NCBI RefSeq assembly: GCF_048564905.1
Contig: NC_132991.1
Span: forward strand, 49,545,501 to 49,609,500
Direction of reading: 5' to 3'
DNA length: 64,000 bases
Origin: Vicugna pacos
Taxonomy: Eukaryota > Chordata > Mammalia > Artiodactyla > Camelidae
Below the pieces are notes generated by a model. It was not told the origin of the DNA, did not search any database, and was given only the letters and a program-made list of their open reading frames with translations. Each line of letters begins with the position of its first letter. Position 1 is the stretch's first letter. This document shows, piece after piece, positions 22,734 through 35,372 of this stretch. The position numbers and the translations under genes were made by a program.

Positions 22734-22835
22734 ATGAGTTCAGACGAGAAGTGCATATCCCCTGCTCATAAAATATCCACTCCAACCCATAGAAGTGCCT
22801 CCTCTTCAACGTCCTCCCAAAGGGACAGTAGACAG
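22734..22835 (+). CDS. OSBPL6: OSBPL6 first coding exon (residues 1-34)
   Basis: Encodes MSSDEKCISPAHKISTPTHR followed by SASSSTSSQRDSRQ, the Ser/Thr-rich N-terminus of oxysterol-binding protein-related protein 6. ORP6 is a lipid-transfer protein that works at endoplasmic reticulum contact sites and is linked to PI4P and cholesterol handling. The start context has G at -3, and an in-frame stop lies upstream at 22716. The exon ends CAG before GTAAGA at 22836, phase 0, and joins in frame to the exon at 40774 after a 17.9-kb intron. From memory the human protein has Gly and Thr where this copy has Cys7 and Ile14, so these may be lineage differences. The Ser-rich segment is probably disordered and phosphorylated (inference). 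Confidence 0.93.
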
Positions 22836-25150
22836 GTAAGAGAAGGGCATTGTCATTTTATGCTAATTCAGTGCCTGTAAGATATGATGGGATTGCTAAT
22901 TCATTCTGATGTTTTTGTTGTGAAGATTTTTGTTCCACAGGGAAACTTGCTGTTTTCCATAGATTACCTGACAATGTCATGAACACCCTGCTCTTGAGTT
23001 GCTGTGATTTAGAATAATCCTTTTTTAGGATACACACCACAGGAATGGTGGCCAAGCGAAGCCTGCAGTGTCCTCCTCATGTCTGTCCCTGGAGGCAGGA
23101 TGCAGCTTCTGGGATGTGAATTTTCTGCTCTCTCTCTTCATTCATGGAGGCGGTAAAGTCTTCTTCCTATAAGTCTCTCACTGGTCTGCCAAATGCTAAC
23201 TTCTGTTTGGAGCTCCATGGAATCTGGTAACAGATTCAGGAATGAGGTTACAAATACAGTTGTGGAATCAGGGGATTGAAGGAAGTGAGAATTCAGACAA
23301 TATTTAAAGTCAATAGAGAAAGTAAATTATTTATGCTTAATTAGCCCATTGAGCCAATTATATAAATTATTCCTGTTTATGGAGTTGCTTCAATACGACT
23401 TCAGGGGCTGTTCTGCAGGCAAGGCTGTGTGGGGATTCGTCCTGCGAATTCTCTTCCCTCTCAGAACAGGTGGTTGGTTTGCCCAGCACTTGTCTGAATA
23501 TTTATCATTTGCCATTATAATAATATCTTGTGATGGAATTTCTTGTTGTGTAACTAGAAATTCATAATAAGCAGGTGGTGGTAACTTTTAATAAAAACTT
23601 TCCTTTATGGGGGACAGTTACTGAACATTCTTGCAGAAATCCCCCCTCCTCTCATTTTCTATGTTCAAAGTATGTGCCTGGTTTCTAGAAGTACAAACAT
23701 CAGTTATTCAATCGCCCATGTACAGAACTGGGTCTTGAGAAAACCAGTTCCAAGCAAGAATTCGTTCTTCCAGATGTTGGGAATGCACTTCTCGGGGTGG
23801 TCCTTAGGGAACCCTCAGTCTACAAACCCTCTCAGAACTCCTTTCCCTATTTCTAGCAAGAGATTCCAGAGGAATCTGTAAGAATCAGAGTTTCCTTGTG
23901 TATGTATCTTGCACAGATTCTAAAGCAGAAATTTCTCTCTTGGGGAATTTTTTTGCATTGGTGTTTTTTGTTATGGAATGCGAGAAGACATCTACATTCT
24001 GTTCCTTAAAAGCAGTTATACCATTAACTAAATATGTGATTACACACAGTTATAATGTTTATTGCATTACATTTTTAGAGTTAAAAAAAAGTAAAAGCAC
24101 CGTGAATGAAACACATTTACATTAAATTCCTGCTGCAGACTGAGAGGCTTTCTCATCTTGCGTTTTCAGTCTACCCTTCACCTGCCTCCCTGTCCTTTCT
24201 TGTTATGGCTTCTCCGTTTTCCCCTTGCCCTGGGCATTTAAACTAAGAGACATTTTAAGCAGCGTGGCTTTCTGGCTGCTGAGGGAAAGAAGGGATTGAC
24301 CCCGCTCACCCTGGAGAATTGTGGCAAACGGAAAAGACTGATGACTGCTGCAGAAACATCTGTCAGGCATTATTGGTCTGCCTGTTGCACCTGAGGTCCT
24401 GGGTGGGCATGCAGGACAACAGCGGGGAACTGAGACCCCGGTCTGCCGGAGGAAGTCTGAAGGTGGAGTGTGTGACTCCTGGCTGGCTTGAGAATGGAAG
24501 GTTCTATGAAAGGAATAAAGGAGCATGTCCGTAAATTGATAATGTATTCTAGAAAAGTAAGAGACGATGTTCAAATGGTTATTATTCTTTAAGGAGTTTA
24601 CTTTCATTCTTACTTATCTCAGCAGGTGGAAACTCTTCCCAAATATTTTCTCCTCTGTTTTCTTCCTGCCTCCTGTTTTATGTCTGTTCATCTCCCTCAA
24701 GGGAGAGAATAAAGAACAAATTACAGTTCTTTTTTTCTCTCCTTGTCTCATCATTTCTTAAAATCCAGTCTTAAGGAAATCAGAAGTTTTGAGTGATCCA
24801 TGACATAATATGATGTAGTGTTTTTTTATATACATCTATTTTTGTGTGATGACTATTTTCATAGTTAAAGGACATAAAGTGATAAATTAGTCTTCACCAA
24901 ATGTTACCATTCTCTGATTTGACTGACATCTATGTAGACAGTCCCAAATTGTGAATCCAACCCTATTTCTCTCCTAAATTGATCTTACAGGTAAAGGATC
25001 TCGCACACAGCTGAGAATACAGTGGTACCTTACTGCACATTATTTGCCCGTCCTTCCCGCGTTCTAGTCCTAGATCACTAGTTACTTAAATGGGCATTTC
25101 TACCATGGTCAGCTTAAGTAGTGTGTATAAACCAGTGTGCTATTAGGATG
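22836..25150. other. OSBPL6 intron, first part, no recognised element
   Basis: Downstream of the start-codon exon. No repeat or exon is recognised over about 2.3 kb. Frames of up to 134 codons around 24203-24607 on the minus strand overlap a + strand frame and show no domain. Confidence 0.4.
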
Positions 25151-25179
25151 ATCAGTCTCTCTTAGAACCAGGGTCAAAG

Positions 25180-25780
25180 CCATTCCTTTCTTCTTTGCCT
25201 CTCCCACAGTCAATAGGTTGACAAGTCCTATTGATTATTTCTTCCTTCATAATATCATAATTTCTTCCTAGTCTCACTGTCCGCCCCCTAATCCAGACTC
25301 TCATCACCTCACCCCTGGGATCCTGCTGAGTGCTCACTGGCTCCTTATGGCTTCATGAGATCAGGGTTCCTTAATCTGGCAGATTCATGCTCACAACCCT
25401 TCAAGGACTCTTGGTTACCTAAACGATTAAGGCTGGATTTCCTTAGTTAGTGTCCAGAGACCATCATGATCAGATCCAGCCTCAGTGTCCCACTTTATCT
25501 CCCAACCTGTGCAGTCTTATCTGCTCTTGGTTCCTAAAACTGCCTTGTCTCCACCTCTGCCCTTGTCTTTCCTGCAGGGAACTCCCACCACCCTCCTCTC
25601 AACCCGATAACCTCTCTATGCTTCAAGGACCCGCTCTTATGACACTTTCACTGGCCACTCAAACCCACGTTGACCTTTCCCTTCTCAAACTGTATAGAAA
25701 TTTCTGACAGTATTTCACATTTTTCTGTTCTTTATCTTTTTATATACTGACCTTCTCTTCATTTGTATTGTCAGATCTTT
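25180..25780 (+). mobile_element. L2 LINE-like fragment, sense, diverged
   Basis: CT-rich text of the type 'CTCACTGGCTCCTTATGGCT' and 'CCTGTGCAGTCTTATCTGCT' follows the order of the L2 3' part. It is more diverged than the copy at 26.9 kb. Confidence 0.5.
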
Positions 25781-26929
25781 CAAACTACACACTCTAATTC
25801 TTCAGAGACAAGCCTTGCAGCTCAAATAACTTAATGTATCCTAGAGGATATTTTTAAAGACCTACAACAATATTTGTCTTGTCTTTTTATTGCAGATCTT
25901 CCATTCCAGACTTGTTTGTCCTCTCCCATCTTCCTTCCTCATAGATAAGTAAAACAAAGAACATCTGCCAAGGGCCTAGTAGTAATTGGCCGCTCTTCCT
26001 GCCACTAAATTATGTAGCCCAACAGGTGAAAGAGGGAGAGGAGTTGGGAAACGAAGTGATTCAGTGCCCTTGTGATTTCACTAAGTGTTTCTTCACCAAT
26101 GAGAGGGTCAAGGCCCCACTTAGCATTTAACAAGTTGGAAGACTTCAGTAATTGCTCCATTTATAGTTTGAGTCTGATACTAGATGTTAGAACAGCTAAC
26201 AAAATTGGCTCTGCCTCTGTGTGTGTGTGTGATCACTCTGACTCTTAAGCTGCGAGAAATACACTCCCAAAATTTTTCAAAGAGGAAATGAAGGGGTTGA
26301 TTAGACATCTAGGACTTTTACATAAACCAGCATTTCCCAAAGAATGTGGCTGGCAATGCTTGTCCCTTGAGATACTACATGAAAAGAGGGTTCTCCTGTC
26401 AAGTAAATTAGAGAAATACTAAACGCAATCTCTTTTTGCAATTTATAAATTAAGGACACTGATAAGTCCTGCAGTCAGAACTTGATTTAACTAAACACTT
26501 CTTGAGTTTGATAGATTGTGGAACTTTTTTTATTTCCCTAAGGTTTGGTTGTCGAAAATCCAGATTTTTCTTTCTCTTAAGAAATAAGAAGATCTAGGAA
26601 CTCTGGGCCCAGTTCCCAAATGGCAGCACTGGGCTCAGGAATGGCTTTCCCTTTAGATGGGGCATATACTCTCTCAGCCACAGTCTCCACCTCTCCTTAT
26701 TGTCTTTCAATACTTTTTTATGTTTCCTGCTTGGCCCCTGAAAGCATTTGAATTTATGAACCCTGATCTGAGATGTCAGTAAGTTAGCCACAGTAATATT
26801 TAAGTGACCAAAGATGATCTCCACTTGGGTGTTAGGAAGGCATCTCAAATTTAACATGTCCCCAAACTGAAGTTTACTCTCAAGTCTGCCCCTTCCCAAT
26901 CCTCCTTATCTCAGTAAACAGCAGCTCTG
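25781..26929. other. Intron, no recognised element
   Basis: Contains a short (GT)n at 26217-26230. Otherwise no repeat or exon is recognised. The minus-strand 101-codon frame at 26594-26899 has no domain I know. Confidence 0.4.
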
Positions 26930-27790
26930 CCCTTTCATTCAGAAAGGCCAGAAACCTTACCAAGGGCCATCCTTGACTCATCTGTTTTCCTCACACCTCA
27001 CCTCTAGACCCTCAGCAAGTCCTGCTGGTTCTACCTTCAGGATGTACCTAGAATCTGATCACTGCTTACCACCTCTTCCCCTCCCCCCAATCTGAGCCAC
27101 CATCATTTCTCACCCAAACTATGGCCATAGTCTTCTCACTGATCTCCCTGCTTCTACCTTTGACCAACATACAGGTCATTTTTGATTAAGTAGTCAGAGC
27201 GATCCCTTTAAAACCTAAGTCAGATCAAGCCTCTTACCGGCTCCAAGGTCTCCAGTGGTTTCCTGTCTCTCTCCAAATAGTATCTGAATTGCTGACCGTT
27301 GTCTACAAGGTCATTCATAATCTAGACCCACATGTATCTCTCTGGTCCTGCCTCCTAGCACATTCCGCTTCACTTAGTTCTCCCAGCATTTTCCTTAGAT
27401 GTGTCAAACATGCTCCCACCTCAGGGTTTTTGCAATTTTGGCCCCTCAGCCTAGCTTGCTTTTTTTCCAAGTATCCCCAGATGTGCTCACACACTTGACT
27501 CATTCTCCAAATGTCCCCTTTGTAGCCTTCCTCTGCCTTCCCCTGTATATTCTCATCACTCACTGCCCACTTACTTGCTTTCATTTGTCTTTGGAGAATG
27601 AACCACTCCCTGACATGTTACATATTTATCTGTTTATATTTGTATCCCCTTCCTGTATTCCTGAACACTGAAATGTAAGCTCCCTGAACACAGGGGTTTT
27701 ATTTTGTTTAATAACGTATCCTTAGTCCCTCCTGCATCTCCTCGCCTATGGTATGGCTCCAAATGTATTTGAATGGACAAATGAATGAGG
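26930..27790 (+). mobile_element. L2 LINE 3' end, sense, near-complete tail
   Basis: Long colinear match to the remembered L2 3' region: 'GGTTTCCTGTCTCTCTCC', 'TACAAGGTCATTCATAATCT', 'CTCAGGGTTTTTGCAATTTT', 'TGTAAGCTCCCTGAACACAG' and a terminal 'AATGGACAAATGAATGAGG'. This is the best-preserved ancient LINE in the window. Confidence 0.75.
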
Positions 27791-28212
27791 AGTCAACATA
27801 GGAAGATTGCAAACCAGGTTCTAGAGGCCTTAATAGCTGTGCAGGAATAACCATGTGGTTGGGAGATGACAACAAGGGGAGGAAGTAGTATGGCTAGGAG
27901 TGCTGAGTCTCTTGGGAAAAGTGGGTGGTCCAGAGGTGGCAGAAGGTACTAGGAGAGCACAGACCCTCCGATGTGCTGCTGATGGTGACTGTGTGGTAGA
28001 ATAAATGGCTTGAGGCTCATGAAGCCTATGATATCTAACAAAAGCAAAGCATTGGGAGCATTCTGCACAGATGTTAAAAACAGAGTTGGTAGAGTGGGAG
28101 ATAACTCTGTTTTAAATCAAGAGCTGTTGCTTCCCAATCTCTCATAGTACTTATTTTATAGTAAAGTTACGTAGGAGGCTAAGTGTATGACCAGCTGAAT
28201 AGATTTTGCTTG

Positions 28213-28401
28213 GTTTTTTTTTTAACATTTTTTATTGATTTATAATCATTTTACAATGTTGTGTCAAATTCCAGTGTAGAGCACAATTTTTCAATTATAT
28301 ATAAACATATATGTATTCATTGTCACATTCCTTTCTCTATGAGCTACCATAAGATCTTGTATATATTTCCCTGTGCTATATAGTATAATCTTGTTTATCT
28401 A
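28213..28401 (-). mobile_element. 5'-truncated LINE-1 tail, antisense
   Basis: T-rich start then 'ATTTTACAATGTTGTGTCAA' and 'CTTGTATATATTTCCCTGTG', the reversed L1 3' UTR. TTGCTTG at 28206-28212 and 28402-28408 may be a short target duplication. Confidence 0.8.
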
Positions 28402-28408
28402 TTGCTTG

Positions 28409-31288
28409 TTTGTTTTGATAATTACCCTTATGATTACATATTTTAGGGAATTCTAAGACTGAGAACAGCCTGTAGAGACAATTTCAGTAGTTTGGGATCA
28501 GGCCAAGGACCTGCATTTTTTAAAAGTGGGGCTCCTGTTTGGAGCCAGTGATTATTTTTATTTGTGTCATCATCAAGTCATTTTAGAAAATCAGACACTA
28601 TTGCTCTAAGAACTTAGGATTTGGAATGCATAATTATCAGGTGACAGTGTCTATTATTAGAGTGAATTGTTATAGCTCTACCGGGTTAGACATTGTAAAA
28701 TGCTCAAATGAATCAATCTTTTTGTTTAAATGAAAAATCAAAGAAAAAAATGCCAGCTATTCCTTATAGTGATTTAAAGCTTGGAGAAGCTCAGAAATCA
28801 TAAAATGAAGAACTTTTTATGGGAAAAATGATATTAATAAGTCATAAGAGGCTGGTAGTTAATCTTCTTGCCAATTTTTATCAAATATATAATCAGTATC
28901 ATGATCAATCTTCAACAACTAATAGAAGAAGCTTTCAATTATGTGGGTATCTAAAAATATTTCCTGTACACTGTCATCAACAATTAATAAAACCAACTGT
29001 GGTCCATTCAGTTAATGTCTGCTGATAACATGTGAAGGCTGTTCCCCAGCAGTGATTCAGTGGGACTCAACGTGACCAGGGGCTGCTTTACGACCATATA
29101 ACCACCCAGTTCTGATGTCGGCAGCATCTGCTGTATTTGCAATTTTCATTATCAGTGAAGAAGGATCTAGAAAACCAGAAAGTAAACATGTTCCTCATCG
29201 ATGACTATACTTTATGTTCAGGGTTTTCAGAACAAGTTTTCTTCCTGGACAAACAGACTGATAAAAATATTCCCCAGCATATCCATGAACTGACTTGGAA
29301 TATGTCTCTTCCAGCTCAATGTCTGAAGCATCTTCTTCAAATAGCTTTGTTACGTGAAATAACCAAGGTACAGCTTGGAAGTATAGTATCTCTGTCTTCT
29401 GAATATGAACCTGTTTCCATCTTTTAGTTGTGAAGAATATATTCTAATTTGTTCTAATTTTGGTGAGAAATATGTTCTAATTTTTTGAGAAAAAAATTCA
29501 GGCATTCTTGATAAAATACCTAACCTCCAAGTTAAGTCATCTTCAGTCTTATCAGTGAGGAGGAGGAATATAATTTGAAATCTGCCAGTATCTCAATTGA
29601 AAACTTGTAGAATTCAGTGTATCTAGGGATTTGCAGGATGACCCTGGTGCCCAGTTCTCAGTTCAGAGAGAAATACTAACCTCACATGAAAATATGCAGT
29701 GTCCTCTATAGAGTGATGCTGGAAAATGAAGCCCTCGGTGCTCGGTGTCTTTAAATTCCTGACTCAGTTCCAACTGAGCCTTTTGGGGATTCCACTTGTC
29801 CTATGGAACCTAACTTTCAGGACTTATAACCAATATCAATGGGAAAATAATACCTGCTTGCAAAAACTCACCCTGTGACCAACTTCTATGATTTAGGTGC
29901 ATTTTGTAAAATTTATTGGATGTTCTAAAAAGTCTAAATGTTAGACAAAATTCATGAATAATAGACCAACCCCTGCAACAGGATAATACAGCTGATATTT
30001 CATGAGTTCTTCCTGTAGAAGGTTGAACTATCATCACCTTTTTTAGAGAACTAAACTCTGGCATGAAGTGGTGAAATGTCTTAGCTGCAGCTAATGAGCA
30101 GCTAAGACAAGGTTTTCTCCCTGGAAGCCTGATTCTGGAGCCCCCGTTCTTGACCACTCCACTGTTTGCTTCGTTTTCAGCTGATATCCAGGGGAAGGGC
30201 CTTCTGTCCTTGTCTAAGTGAACTTTGTCAGGCAGCATTTGTCAATTTTTTTTTCATTATTTTTGTTTTTGTTTTTCTTTTTGTTGATTATTTTTTGAGT
30301 TGTGTATCGCCTCCTTGTTTTTGCCTCCAGAAATAATAATGATTTTTCAGATCCTCAGTGGCCTGGGAAGCAATAGACTGGAAGGCACATAGACGAAAAT
30401 GTTAATAATTATCGTGAAGCACTGATATCAAAGGTGAATTTTATGTTTTCTGTACTTTCCTGAATTTTAAATTTTCTGTGCTTTCACTCCATGTATTGCT
30501 TTTGGAATGAGAAGTTTTGATCATTTATTTGTTTACTGAAGGCTGTGATTAGCCTTTCCCATGAAACAAAATGAGCAGCGCCGCAGACTTCTTGCTGTCT
30601 CCACCATTTGGAGATCGTTGTCACTGCTGCTTGGTGTTTACAGTTATGTGTTTGGTCCGTGTCAAATGTACTGAAATTGAGACCACTGGAAGGAAATTTG
30701 CCACCTGGCACTCAGACGCTGATTACCCACAAGTGATTTAGAACTCAGCATTATCCAAGGAAGAATCTGTTCACTGCTTGCCCTGGTATGTTTGCCAGGA
30801 CACTTTGGTTCTCACCGCCTGCCATGGTTGCTCACTTAAGAAGTTATCTCCTATTACCTGGAGCTGGCCGGTTTGGGATAGCATGTTTATAGAAGCAAAA
30901 CCGTCAGAGCCAAGATGAACACTGCCTGTTTGGTTCTTGGGCACAACACCAAGTGGAGAGAGCTACATAATCCTCAGTTGTGAACCTTAAAGGATCTCCT
31001 CTGTAGGCTGTTGATGAGGTCTGGGAATCTGTTGTTTCTAAAAGCCTCCTTGGAGACTTATTCACCCAAGTTTGGACGTCACTGCTCTTACAGAATGCAT
31101 TTTCAGGTGTTTCATTAGGACTATAAAAACATCATCCCGAAGGACCATAAGTCTACAAAACGGCTGTATTTGATTTTTCAACTTGGACAAATAGAAAACT
31201 GTCCCTCTGCCTAGTATCCACGGAAACTCTCCTGGGCTGTAATTAAAATACAGTCGCAGATGTAAAGGAAAGCCACGTGCATGTTGTA
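28409..31288. other. Intron, about 2.9 kb without recognisable repeats
   Basis: No SINE, LINE or DNA transposon is visible to me over this stretch, in contrast to its surroundings. Frames at 28819, 29137 and 29810-30238 (142 codons, minus) have no known domain. Conserved intronic elements or old unrecognised repeats are both possible. Confidence 0.35.
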
Positions 31289-31357
31289 TACTTTACTTTT
31301 TTTTTTTTTTTGGAAGTATAGTCGGTTTACAATGTTGTGTTACTTTCTAGTGTACAG
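31289..31357 (-). mobile_element. Very short LINE-1 tail, antisense
   Basis: A run of about 17 T, then 'GAAGTATAGTCGGTTTACAA' and 'TGTTGTGTTACTTTCTAGTG', the last 50 bases of the L1 3' UTR. A minimal 5'-truncated insertion. Confidence 0.75.
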
Positions 31358-31449
31358 CATGTCATAAACTTTAAAGTGCCAGACTTCTTGACCTCAAATC
31401 CAGATTAAGAGCAGATTTTAACAATGGCCAATTTTGGTGAGTTTTCAGG

Positions 31450-32010
31450 GAAATGGACACTCTCATGCACTACTGCTAAGCATATTAATTAATTCCACTT
31501 CTCTGGACGGAAATTTGTATCTAAATATGTATCTAAAGTTCTTTAAGAAGTCATACCATAGAACCTGGTAACTCAGCTTGTAAAAAGTGTATTCTAAAGC
31601 AACAACCAAAGATACATGTAAAGATTTCTGTGCAAAGATGTTTATCAAAGTACATTTACAGTATTAAAAAAATTAGAAATAAGCTGATGTTCAGCAAGGA
31701 GTTAATTTAATAATCTATCTCATGGGTATACCGTGGAATATTATACAGCTGTTAAGATGTTTTTGAAGAATATTTAAGGCTGTGGGGAAATTATATATTG
31801 TTAATTGGAAAAACCTGGCTGTTAAGTAAAAATATAGCATAATCCCCATTTTTTTAACAATTGAGCATATATATGCATTTTAAAAAGCTGAAAGCAAATA
31901 TACCAAGATATTAGAAGAGATTATTGCTGGTTGTGGGTGGCTTTAATTTCCTTTTTTCTTTTCTGTCTCCTCCCCTCAAATTTCTGCAGTTAATATGTAT
32001 TGATTCTATA
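31450..32010 (+). mobile_element. Ancient L1M 3' part, sense
   Basis: 'TGGGTATACCGTGGAATATT', 'ATACAGCTGTTAAGATG' and 'TTGTGGGTGGCTTTAATTTC' follow the sense order of an old L1 ORF2 end and 3' UTR. Strong divergence; subfamily not given. Confidence 0.55.
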
Positions 32011-32629
32011 GTCAAAAATACATATTTTTCAAGGTCATATTTTGTGACTTAATGTGCATATGTATATAGCTTTAAAACAGTATTTGGAATATGGTAATAC
32101 AGTATATATGCCAGCTGTTTTAATAATAAAATTGTAAGCCTTACCTCCCTAAGCTTCAAATTTAAAATGCTAGGTGCGACGTGCCAGATGCAAAACTTAC
32201 AGCAAGTTTTTCAAACCATTTTTAAGATGCTGAGGCAGAAACTGGTCCATTCTTTGTCCTCTTAACTCTCTGTATTTATCTCATAGTAATTCAATCATGT
32301 TTTCCAAAAGTGGGAACCCAGACACTGTATCTGTTGTAGCAAATATTTATTCATCTAGTCAGAAAATCTTTATGAGTACATTTAAGCATTCATAGGTATG
32401 TACTCTCTGAGTTTCCAAGGATGATCAAAACAAACCAACTCTGCCCCAAATATACATATGCAAATGTTAAATATATATGTGATTTTTTTGCTTATATTGT
32501 TATCAAAATATGTGAGTGATTATCATACTGAAAACCTTTGTTCTGGGTCATTTTAATAGCCTTGTAGAAAATTACAAATTAATTTGACCTTAGTGTTCTC
32601 TTGAATCAGACGGAGCTATTCTCCTGCCT

Positions 32630-32670
32630 TTTCTATTAACTCTCATGCAGAGTTTCTATTAACTCTCATG
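32630..32670. repeat. Spaced 18-bp direct repeat, 23-bp period
   Basis: TTTCTATTAACTCTCATG occurs at 32630-32647 and 32653-32670, identical, separated by CAGAG. Probably a small recent tandem duplication of 23 bp. Confidence 0.85.
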
Positions 32671-33695
32671 TTCCAGTGCCTTTGCTCTTGAAGTGGCTTA
32701 GTATTTGTCCCTTTTATTTGCTGTTAATTTATAATTGCTATCATGAAGCATGATCATAGTTGCTGGGATTTTCAGTAGTTTTGTTGCTCGCTTGTGAGTG
32801 TTGAGAGTACAGGTAAGGGGCAAGCCCACAGGTCAGTCCTGGTTCTAGCGTTACTTAAAGGCAGCCCTGGGAGTTAAAATGCTGTTTATTCATATACCTT
32901 TTACCACTTCATCGTCAAGATCACTTAACTTCTCTTGGCTATAAATGGACCACTTGATGGGTCCTGATTGTATTTCTTACAATGCAGGGTTTCCAACAAC
33001 AGACCTGTTCAAAGTGGGGCCATAGCTCTTGGTTCTTAATGAGTTTCATGTTTCTCTGCAGGAAGAGTCAAGAGTGTGATGACTGCTGGTTCTCCCTTCA
33101 GGGTTTCCCAGGTGTGCTGTGTGGAATTTTCCCAGCCACCATTTCTAAAATTTTCTACTTTCATTCATTTTAGTGGCACTTAGAGATTTATTATTAATGC
33201 AATTCTGCCCTCTTTCAGTGACAGCAAGCTAATTGTTACTATAGAGAAAATAGTAGAATTACTACTTCTTCAGTCATGACCTTTTGGCTTTGGTAACTTT
33301 AATATTTTGTGCTATTCCAAAAAAAAAAAAATTCCTTGAAGGCCGTCATTAAGAAAGCAGCAGGCAAGTCGGTGCACGTCTTCTGCAGGAGGCATTTAGA
33401 AGGATGCAGGCATGTGTTACCATCCACTGCTGTTGCTTTCCCCCTGGCAAGTATCTAGGGCATCTGTCTCCATTCACTTTGTCAGCTTTCTCAGTAAATT
33501 GTGATACTGAGGTCCTGAGGTGGTGCTGATGACTGGGACTACGTTGACTGGGTAACATAATGGCCATATCAGGTATGGGTTCTTTGCTTCCAAAAGGGCA
33601 GGCAGGTTTTGTACATGCAGGGTGTTTGGACACTTCTTTCCATGGCAGTAAGAACACACAAGATTCCTAAACATTTATTCTTACAGCATTTATAG
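32671..33695. other. Intron, no recognised element
   Basis: Holds an A13 tract near 33320 and overlapping minus-strand frames at 33349-33674 with no recognisable domain. No exon is assigned. Confidence 0.4.
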
Positions 33696-33699
33696 CTGA

Positions 33700-33925
33700 G
33701 ATGTTAGCTACCATTTATTAAGTGCCTGCTGTGTGCCAGCCCCTAGGCAGCACTGTCCATAGCCTGGGTGCCAACTCTGTGACTTGCAGTGTCTTCTAAG
33801 GTAGACATTAACATGCCCATTTTACAGAGAGAGAACAATGAGTCTGAGAAAGATTCATGATTTGCCCAAGGCACGTGGTAAACAGTAGCATGACAGTTGG
33901 TGTGCTTGTCTGTGTAACTGCGAAA
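33700..33925 (-). mobile_element. MIR SINE, antisense
   Basis: 'TAGCTACCATTTATTAAGTG', 'CCTGCTGTGTGCCAGCCCC', 'CCCATTTTACAGAGAGAG' and 'ATTTGCCCAAGGCACGTGGT' follow the reversed MIR order. Confidence 0.75.
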
Positions 33926-34199
33926 CTTACGTTCTTTTCTCTGCATCAGACATTGCGTTCCAGGAGTAAAAGCTAGCTGGCTTGCTCTTAGTTCTTAAAA
34001 CTTGGAAACAAACTTTAAAGTTGTACTGTATTTAATAGTGCTGTAATCTTTTCTTTTTTGTTTTACTCATTTCTGCCTCTCTGTTCCCATGGAAGGTTGT
34101 GGTACAGGATGCCTTTTGATGTGTTCAGTTAGTCTTGAGGGAAAACACTACTTGAAATTGCTGTAATTTTTTTGTCATTTAACGTTAGATTTAACTTCA

Positions 34200-34450
34200 G
34201 TAGCAGGCAAGAGACTTAAAAGCTTGGAGTCCAGAGAGTCTTGATTCTCATTTCAACTCCAGTACTTACTGACTTTGTGTCATTAATTTAACTTCACTGT
34301 GCCTCTTTCTGTTCAACCAGCCATAAAATAAATTTAATAGTCATTATTCAAAGGCTTTTTATGAAAATGGAATGAAATAATCCATGTAAAGCACAAAAAC
34401 AGACATATAGAAAGCACTAAATATTAACTATCACCACTATCATCATCATC
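34200..34450 (+). mobile_element. MIR SINE, sense
   Basis: 'GAGTCCAGAGAGTCTTGATT', 'TCAACTCCAGTACTTACTGA' and 'GAATGAAATAATCCATGTAA' follow the sense MIR order from head to 3' end, ending 'AAAGCACTAAATATTAACTA'. Confidence 0.7.
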
Positions 34451-35214
34451 AACACTCTCATAGAAAGGTTACCAGTATCACTGAAATAGTGTTACTTTGT
34501 CAAAATTAGATAGAACTAGAAGAGAAATAAGCCTAACAGCCAAAAGACTGAATAAGAAAATACTTCCAAATTTATAAATAATTTTGGATTTTTTTTGGAA
34601 AATATTTTGTATAATTCATGAATGTAAAAATAGCTTAGATAAGATAATCAGGTGAACAATTCCAGTGAAGTTAACATTCAGAAGGCAACAGTCCAATTCT
34701 TATTACTATCCTTAATTTGTGTAAGTGAGTCTATACAGAAATTGGTAGCCGCAGCCTAAAATATTTCCAGCCGTTCCTTTATGTCTCTAAAATGAAGTTA
34801 AGGTAAATGAGAAGCCTAATAAGCCAAGAGACCCATTCAGCAGATCTGTGGACGCTCATCTTGAGAGTCATGTTTCTCTCTGCAGGAGTTGCAACTAAAC
34901 CGTTTGCCTATTATTAAATGTCTTATTGTCTGTCTGTTTACCCACATCTTTTGATACTGAGTAAACCAGGCTGCAGTCATGTTGGCAGATTTCCGCTTGC
35001 TGCCCAGGAGGTATTGAGATCAGTGAACGCTACCCGGGGAAGGAACTTTTACCAAATTAAAGAGCTGCTGCAGAATATGTGTGGTAGACTCCTGGTTTTA
35101 AGCTAAATATGCATCAGTTCTTTCTGAGTAGGGCGACCAAAGGGCAGGTGAGTATATTGACCTTCTCTTTGTGTTCTCAGTGCCTTAAAAACTGTTCGGA
35201 ATTAACCTAGATTC
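34451..35214. other. Intron, no recognised element
   Basis: Interval between a MIR and an L1M tail. No exon or repeat recognised. Confidence 0.4.
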
Positions 35215-35372
35215 ATCAGTTGTACAGCTGCACTCTGGTGGGGGATACTGATGATGTGGGAGGGCTATGCTTGTGTGGGGGCAAAGGGTATATGGGACAT
35301 CTCTGTACCTTCGCCTCAGTTTTGTTGTGGAGTTAAAACTGCTCTAGAAAAAAAGAAAAAAAAAGAAAAAAC
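35215..35372 (+). mobile_element. Ancient L1M 3' terminus, sense, with A-rich tail
   Basis: 'GGGTATATGGGACATCTCTG', 'TACCTTCGCCTCAGTTTTGT' and 'TAAAACTGCTCTAGAAAAAA' correspond to the end of an old L1 3' UTR. The tail is an A tract broken by G (35348-35372). Confidence 0.6.
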
